Shown: piece after piece, positions 9,016 to 13,413 of the stretch
Layout: each line of letters begins with the position of its first letter
Numbering within the stretch: position 1 is the stretch's first letter
From: Rhodocyclaceae bacterium UBA2346
GTDB lineage: Bacteria; Pseudomonadota; Gammaproteobacteria; Burkholderiales; Rhodocyclaceae
Direction of reading: 5' to 3'
Length of the DNA: 13,413 nucleotides
Assembly: GCA_002344625.1 (NCBI GenBank)
Contig: DDUE01000071.1
Span: forward strand, 3,545-16,957
The notes under the pieces: model-generated
Seen by the model: the letters and a program-made list of their open reading frames with translations, nothing else
The model's database searches: none
Told to the model about the DNA's origin: nothing
Program-made: the position numbers and the translations under genes

Positions 9016-9689
9016 GCGCGCGCCCCCAGGTAACCACGGTTCGCCCAGCGCTCGAGCCGCTGGATCACCTGCATCGAGATGATGGTGAGCACGAGGTAGA
9101 TGCCGGCCGCGGCCATGTAGAAGGTGAACGGCAGCTTGGTGAAGCCGGCGGCGACGTAGGCCTGGCGCATCAGATCTTCGAGGCCGACCACCGACACCAG
9201 CGCGGTATCCTTGAGCAGCACCAGGAACAGATTTCCCAGGCCCGGCAGCGCGATCCGCCACAGCTGCGGCAGCACGATGCGCCGGAAGGTGTCCCAGCGC
9301 CTCATCCCCAGCGCCACAGCCGCCTCGCGCTGGCCCTTGGGAATCTCGAGCAGCGCGCTGCGAAAGACTTCGGTCGCATAGGCGCCGAACGCGATCGAGA
9401 GCGCGGCGACACCCGCAGCGAAGGCATTGACCTCGACATAGCTGCCGGTCAGGCGTTCGATCAGTTCGGTCGCGCCGAAGTAGATGATCAGCACCAGCAG
9501 CAGCTCGGGAATGCCGCGCATCAGCGTGTTGTAGGTGGTCGCGAGCCAGCGCAGCGGGGCAATCGGCGCGAGCGCGGCGGCCGCGCCGGCGAGCCCGAGC
9601 ACCAGCCCGAAGAACAGGCTGGTGAAGGCGAGCTGCAGGGTAACCCAGGTGCCCGACAGTAAAAGATGACCAAATCCCTGCAGATCCAT
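9012..9689 (-). CDS. Polar amino acid ABC transporter permease (HisQ-type)
   Basis: Inner-membrane subunit of 225 residues with about five hydrophobic segments. MRGIPELLLVLIIYFG (57-72) is the family's conserved motif, and GQREAAVALGMRRWDTFRRIVLPQ (119-142) is the EAA loop for ATPase contact. It follows the binding-protein gene by 64 bp, with a GC-rich palindrome in the gap, and overlaps the next permease by 4 nt. Its ribosome-binding site is poor (no clear GGAG within 5-10 nt), so translation may be less efficient than that of the binding protein. Confidence 0.94.
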   Translation of the reverse strand: MDLQGFGHLLLSGTWVTLQLAFTSLFFGLVLGLAGAAAALAPIAPLRWLATTYNTLMRGIPELLLVLIIYFGATELIERLTGSYVEVNAFAAGVAALSIAFGAYATEVFRSALLEIPKGQREAAVALGMRRWDTFRRIVLPQLWRIALPGLGNLFLVLLKDTALVSVVGLEDLMRQAYVAAGFTKLPFTFYMAAAGIYLVLTIISMQVIQRLERWANRGYLGARA

Positions 9690-9736
9690 GCGTCGCTACG
9701 TCTCAGTCAGTCACGCGGACCGGGCGCGCGTGCGGC

Positions 9737-9750
9737 GCCCCGGCCGGGGC
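9737..9750 (-). repeat. GC palindrome just after the binding-protein gene
   Basis: GCCCCGGCCGGGGC is a perfect 14-bp palindrome starting 3 nt after the binding-protein stop codon. GGGCGC (9722-9727) and GCGCCC (9735-9740) next to it offer an alternative stem. A stem-loop at this place in binding-protein operons typically protects the upstream message or weakens read-through, giving more binding protein than permease. That role is inferred here. Confidence 0.5.
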
Positions 9751-9753
9751 CGA

Positions 9754-10512
9754 TCAATAGATCGGGAAGGGGAAGTACTTTTCGTTGATCTTCTGGTAGG
9801 TGCCGTCGCTCACGATCTCGCCGATCGCCTTGTTCAGACGCTCGCGCAGGGCGTCGTCCTGCTTGCGCACCGCGATGCCGATCTTGTCGTTGATGTCGAC
9901 GTCGGCGCCCTTGAACTCGAACTTCTGCCCGGCCTCGGAGTTCAGCCAGTCGTAGGCGGGAAACTTGTCCGACACCATGCCGTCGAGGCGCCCGGCCGCG
10001 AGATCCAGGTAGGCGTTGTCCTGAGTGTCGTAGAGTTTGACCGTGACCACCTTGCCGAGCTTGTCCTCGAGGTACTGCCCGGCGATGGTCGCGCGCTGCG
10101 CGCCGAGCGTCTTGCCTTTGAGCGCCTCGGGCTCGACCGACATCTCCTGCCCCTTCGGGCCGATGAAGGCGAGCACGTTGGAGTAGTAGGGGTCGGAGAA
10201 CGCGACCACGCGCTGCCGCTCCTCGGTGATCGACATCGAGGCGATGATCGCATCGTAACGCCGCGATTGCAGGCCCGGGATGATCCCATCCCAATCCTGC
10301 GCCACGATCTCGCACTCGGTCTGCATCTTTTCACACAGGGCGAGCGCGACATCGACATCGAAGCCCTGCGGCTTGCCCGAGGCGTCGATGAAATTGAACG
10401 GCGCGTACGCGCCTTCGGTCGCGATCCGCAGATTGTCGGCATGTGCGGGAGAAACGGCCAGCCCGGCGGCGGCGAGGATCAGGGTGCTTAACAGCTTGCG
10501 GTTCAACTTCAT
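9754..10512 (-). CDS. Periplasmic polar amino acid-binding protein of an ABC importer (SBP family 3)
   Basis: A 252-residue secreted protein that captures an amino acid and delivers it to the permeases. The signal peptide has KLNRK, a hydrophobic core and AHA before the predicted cut after Ala25. Family 3 marks are TEGAYAPFNF (32-41), GFDVDVALALCEKM (50-63), DGIIPGLQ (75-82) and SMSITEERQ (92-100), the Ser/Thr/Arg segment that grips the amino acid carboxylate. Cys60 and Cys67 match the disulfide of HisJ/LAO-binding proteins. VSD (180-182) sits where the amino-group-binding Asp is expected. This resembles the basic amino acid group (lysine/arginine/ornithine/histidine), but ligand specificity is not certain. 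ATG at 10512 has AGGAG 7 nt upstream; the frame opens farther without signal-peptide sense. Confidence 0.94.
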   Translation of the reverse strand: MKLNRKLLSTLILAAAGLAVSPAHADNLRIATEGAYAPFNFIDASGKPQGFDVDVALALCEKMQTECEIVAQDWDGIIPGLQSRRYDAIIASMSITEERQRVVAFSDPYYSNVLAFIGPKGQEMSVEPEALKGKTLGAQRATIAGQYLEDKLGKVVTVKLYDTQDNAYLDLAAGRLDGMVSDKFPAYDWLNSEAGQKFEFKGADVDINDKIGIAVRKQDDALRERLNKAIGEIVSDGTYQKINEKYFPFPIY

Positions 10513-10558
10513 CGGATACTCCTGGCTGTTGTAAAAACGTCTATCGAGGCTGCGCGCG

Positions 10559-11326
10559 CTATAGGTGGCTGGCCAGAAACTCGCGGCAGCGCGCCGACTC
10601 CGGGGTCGTGAACACGCGCGACGGCGGCCCGAACTCTTCGACCCGGCCCTGGTGGAGGAACATGACCTGGGTGGACACATCGCGCGCGAACCGCATCTCG
10701 TGGGTCACGATCAGCATCGTACGCCCCTCTTCGGCCAAGCCCTGCATGACGCCGAGCACTTCGTTCACCAGCTCCGGATCGAGCGCGGAGGTGGGCTCGT
10801 CGAACAGGATCAGCTCCGGCTCCATCGCCAGCGTGCGCGCGATCGCGACCCGCTGCATCTGTCCGCCCGACAGATTGCCCGGATAGACCTTGCGCTTGTC
10901 GTGCAGCCCGACCTTGTACAGCAAGGCCTCGGCACGCTCGACGGCGGCCTTGCGGCCGAGCCCGCCCACCAGCATCGGCGCGAGAATGATGTTGTCCAGA
11001 ATGGTCATGTGCGGCCACAGATTGAAGTTCTGGAACACGAAACCGATGCGTGCGCGCATTCTCTCGAGCTGGCGCCGGTCGACCGCATGCAATTCGCCGT
11101 GCTTGTCCGGCGCAAGCCGGAGCGCCTCGCCACGCAGGCAGATCTGTCCGCGCGAGGGCTGCTCGAGCAGGTTGAGGCAGCGCAGGAAGGTCGATTTGCC
11201 CGATCCGCTCGAGCCGATGATAGAGATCACGTCGCCGTCGCGCGCGGTCAGGTCGACGCCCTTGAGCACCTCATGGTCGCCATAGCGCTTGTGTATATCG
11301 ACTACTTCCAATGTCGCTGCAGACAC
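10559..11326 (-). CDS. Polar amino acid ABC transporter ATP-binding protein (HisP-type)
   Basis: Cytoplasmic ATPase of 255 residues that drives the importer. Walker A is GSSGSGKST (38-46), the Q-loop is FQNFNLWPH (98-106), the signature LSGGQ is 152-156, Walker B LILFDEP is 172-178, and the H-loop is His209. The insertion APDKHGELHAVDRRQLERMRARIGF before the Q-loop is the usual HisP-type form. First gene of the operon, ending 46 bp before the binding-protein start; having the ATPase first is a less common order than binding protein first. Start is GTG at 11326, with a purine-rich GAGGGG stretch upstream. The 215 bp ahead of it hold no promoter I can defend. Confidence 0.94.
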   Translation of the reverse strand: MSAATLEVVDIHKRYGDHEVLKGVDLTARDGDVISIIGSSGSGKSTFLRCLNLLEQPSRGQICLRGEALRLAPDKHGELHAVDRRQLERMRARIGFVFQNFNLWPHMTILDNIILAPMLVGGLGRKAAVERAEALLYKVGLHDKRKVYPGNLSGGQMQRVAIARTLAMEPELILFDEPTSALDPELVNEVLGVMQGLAEEGRTMLIVTHEMRFARDVSTQVMFLHQGRVEEFGPPSRVFTTPESARCREFLASHL

Positions 11327-11541
11327 CCTCGCCCCCCTCGCCGAAATTTCCCGATCGCCGCGTCGCTCACGACCATGTTCTCACGCCCTCCCGCTTCGAT
11401 CGCGCCGCGCAACCGAACGCCACGACCATGCCCTTCCGTGTGCCCGCGCCCCCGTCCTGCGCACGCAGGCTCAAGAGTGCCACGACGCGCACCGCGACAC
11501 AGTCGGGGTTTACCGAAACCGGCCACACGGCGCCCCGGGAA

Positions 11542-13413
11542 TCAATCGGCCGGCAGCGCTTCCAGTGCTTCTTCGATCTCCAGCCAGCGCAATTCCGCGG
11601 CATCGATCGACGCCGCCAGCTCGGCCTGGTGCTTGAGCAGATCCCGGAGCAGCGCCGAATTGCCGCCCGAGTAGAGATCGGGGGCTGCAAGCCGCTCATC
11701 CAGCAGCTTTTTTTCACCCTGCCAGCCCGCCAGCCGGCGTTCGAGCTGTTCGCGTTCCTTGACCAGCGGACGCCGCGCGGCCAGCCGCGACTGGCGTTCA
11801 TTCGCCGCCTGCGCGCGATCGGCCTTGCGTGAAGCCTTGTCGGCATTGCGTTGCGGACATTGCGCCGCCGCGCTCGCCTCGGCCCGCCGGCTGGCAAGCC
11901 AGTCGCGATAATCGTCGAGGTCACCATCGAAGGCCTGGATCCGCCCAGCGTCTACAAGCAAGAATCGATCACAAGTCGCGCGCAGCAGCGCCCGATCGTG
12001 CGAAACCAGCACCATCGCCCCTTCGAAATCCTGCAGCGCCAGCGTGAGCGCATGCCGCATTTCGAGGTCCAGATGGTTGGTCGGCTCGTCGAGCAGCAAC
12101 AGGTTGGGTTGCCGCCAGATCAGGAGCGCCAGCGCCAGGCGCGACTTTTCTCCGCCGGAGAAACTGCCGCAAGGAGTGGCCGCGCCGGTGACCGCCCCGG
12201 CACCGACAGTATCGCCACGGAAATCGAAGCCGCCCAGGTAATCGCGCAAGGTCTGTTCGCGCGCACCCGGCTCGAGGCGCAGCATGTGCTGCAGCGGCGA
12301 CTCGTCGGGGCGCAGGGTTTCGAGCTGGTGCTGGGCGAAATAGCCGGTGGCCAGGCCCTTGCCCTCGGTGCGCTCGCCCTCCGACAGTGCAAGCTGCCCG
12401 GCGAGCAGCTTGATCAGCGTCGACTTGCCCGCACCGTTGCGCCCCAGCAGGCCGACCCGCTCGCCCGGACGCAGGGTCAGCCCGATGCCGCCGAGCACCG
12501 CACGGCCGTCATAACCCACCGCCCCGTCCTCGATCTGCAGCAAGGGGTCCGGGGCCGCCGGACAGTCTCGGAACGTGAAGCTGAACGGCGTATCGATATG
12601 CGCCGCCGTGATCCGCTCCATGCGCTCGAGCGCCTTGATGCGGCTCTGGGCCTGGCGCGCCTTGGTCGCCTTGGCCCGAAAGCGGCGAATGTAGTCCTCG
12701 ATGTGGGCGATCTCGCGCTGCTGGCGCTCGAACATCGACTGCTGCTGCGACAGCCGCTCGGCGCGCTGGCGCTCGAAATCGGAGTACCCGCCGGCGTAAA
12801 GGGTCAGGCGCTGGTTTTCGACATGCGCGACATGCCCCACACAGGCGTCGAGGAACTCGCGGTCATGCGAGATCAGCAACAGCGTGCCGCGGTAGTCGCG
12901 CAGCCACTGTTCGAGCCAGATCACCGCGTCGAGGTCGAGGTGGTTGGTGGGTTCGTCGAGCAGCAACAGGTCCGAACGGCACATCAGCGCCTGCCCGAGG
13001 TTGAGGCGCATCCGCCAGCCCCCCGAGAAATCGGCCACCGGCCGTTCGAGATCGTCCGGCAGAAAACCCAGGCCGTCGAGGAGCGCCGCGGCCCGGGCGC
13101 GCGCCGCGTAACCACCGATCTCGCCCAGGCGGGCGTGCAACTCGCCAATCCGCCCGCCTTGGTGCGCCGCCTCGGCCGCCTGCAGTTCGGCCTCGATGCG
13201 ACGCAGTTCGGCATCGCCGTCGAGCACGTACTCGATCGCCGAACGCACGATGCCAGGCGTCTCCTGCGCCACATGCGCGATCACCCACGCCGGGGGGATG
13301 TCCAGATCGCCCTGGTCCTGATGCAACTCGCCGCGCAGGGCAGCGAACAGGCTGGACTTGCCGCTTCCGTTCGCGCCGGTCAGACCGACCTTCCAGCCCG
13401 GGTGGATCTGCAG
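11542..13413 (-). CDS. yheS: ABC-F translation factor YheS, N-terminus beyond window edge
   Basis: Ribosome-associated ATPase with two ABC domains and no membrane part. The ABC-F family (EttA, Uup, YheS) binds near the ribosomal E site and relieves stalled translation. 623 residues are visible, lacking only about 20 N-terminal ones by comparison with E. coli YheS. Visible-fragment landmarks: Walker A1 GANGSGKS (13-20); signature 1 SGGWRM (130-135); Walker B1 LLLLDEP (149-155) with NHLD; the charged linker FRAKATKARQAQSRIKALERM typical of YheS (~244-264); Walker A2 GRNGAGKST (324-332); signature 2 SGGEK (419-423); Walker B2 ending DE at 442-443; and a C-terminal coiled coil (~520-620). An extra Gly/Ala-rich stretch, GAGAVTGAATPCG, precedes signature 2. 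This and DFSGGWRMRLNL point to YheS rather than Uup or EttA. Confidence 0.95.
   Translation of the reverse strand: MQIHPGWKVGLTGANGSGKSSLFAALRGELHQDQGDLDIPPAWVIAHVAQETPGIVRSAIEYVLDGDAELRRIEAELQAAEAAHQGGRIGELHARLGEIGGYAARARAAALLDGLGFLPDDLERPVADFSGGWRMRLNLGQALMCRSDLLLLDEPTNHLDLDAVIWLEQWLRDYRGTLLLISHDREFLDACVGHVAHVENQRLTLYAGGYSDFERQRAERLSQQQSMFERQQREIAHIEDYIRRFRAKATKARQAQSRIKALERMERITAAHIDTPFSFTFRDCPAAPDPLLQIEDGAVGYDGRAVLGGIGLTLRPGERVGLLGRNGAGKSTLIKLLAGQLALSEGERTEGKGLATGYFAQHQLETLRPDESPLQHMLRLEPGAREQTLRDYLGGFDFRGDTVGAGAVTGAATPCGSFSGGEKSRLALALLIWRQPNLLLLDEPTNHLDLEMRHALTLALQDFEGAMVLVSHDRALLRATCDRFLLVDAGRIQAFDGDLDDYRDWLASRRAEASAAAQCPQRNADKASRKADRAQAANERQSRLAARRPLVKEREQLERRLAGWQGEKKLLDERLAAPDLYSGGNSALLRDLLKHQAELAASIDAAELRWLEIEEALEALPAD

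Noticed and set aside
11459..11482. Possible sigma54 promoter on the minus strand (TGGCAC start) ahead of the amino acid importer
   Set aside because: TGGCAC is present, but 10 bp after the GG there is CC rather than the required GC, so the spacing fails.
11456..11520. Small hairpins (cctgcg/cgcagg region and GGTTT-ACCG-AAACC) as terminators of yheS
   Set aside because: Stems are only 5-6 bp, no U tract follows on the minus strand, and such stems are expected by chance in this GC-rich gap. The gap 11327-11541 otherwise shows nothing I can defend.

Overview
This window is GC-rich chromosomal DNA from a proteobacterium, most likely a betaproteobacterium and possibly the Azoarcus/Thauera/Zoogloea group (Rhodocyclales). 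The evidence is the base composition, the S-adenosylhomocysteine (SAH) riboswitch in front of metH, the ubiK-glnK-comM gene neighbourhood and the close resemblance of the proteins to beta- and gammaproteobacterial families. No species call is possible from sequence reading alone. I see no phage, insertion sequence, CRISPR array, tRNA or rRNA. Almost everything is housekeeping metabolism, and the most informative material is the regulatory DNA between genes.

Left part (1-6854), all genes on the minus strand. In order of transcription these are ubiK (ubiquinone biosynthesis accessory factor), comM (AAA+ branch-migration helicase of natural transformation), a Bcr/CflA-type MFS drug exporter, pdxH (pyridoxamine 5'-phosphate oxidase), a small lipoprotein with BamE-like repeats, and metH (cobalamin-dependent methionine synthase, cut by the left edge). 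metH has a complete readable control region: a sigma70-type promoter, an SAH riboswitch aptamer, and a strong terminator hairpin whose 5' arm overlaps the aptamer's closing helix. This layout predicts that SAH turns the gene on.

Middle (6855-7585). The intergenic region divergent from ubiK carries an NtrC-like dyad and a sigma54 (-24/-12) promoter about 120 bp apart, followed by a P-II signal protein gene (glnK). This is a nitrogen-limitation control unit. The usual partner amtB is absent; glnK is followed by a perfect hairpin and a convergent gene. A second palindrome fitting the NtrC core lies between comM and the MFS gene.

Right part (7586-13413), all on the minus strand. A four-gene polar amino acid ABC importer (ATPase, periplasmic binding protein, two permeases) is followed 38 bp later by thrH (phosphoserine/homoserine phosphotransferase). 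Upstream of it, and cut by the right edge, is yheS, an ABC-F ribosome-associated ATPase.

Methionine/SAH recycling (metH), nitrogen sensing (glnK), amino acid import and serine/threonine metabolism (thrH) are all amino acid and nitrogen functions, but apart from the importer operon they look like neighbours rather than one system. I found no convincing undescribed system. The best leads are the mutually exclusive riboswitch/terminator architecture, the P-II gene lacking amtB, and the second NtrC-like palindrome.
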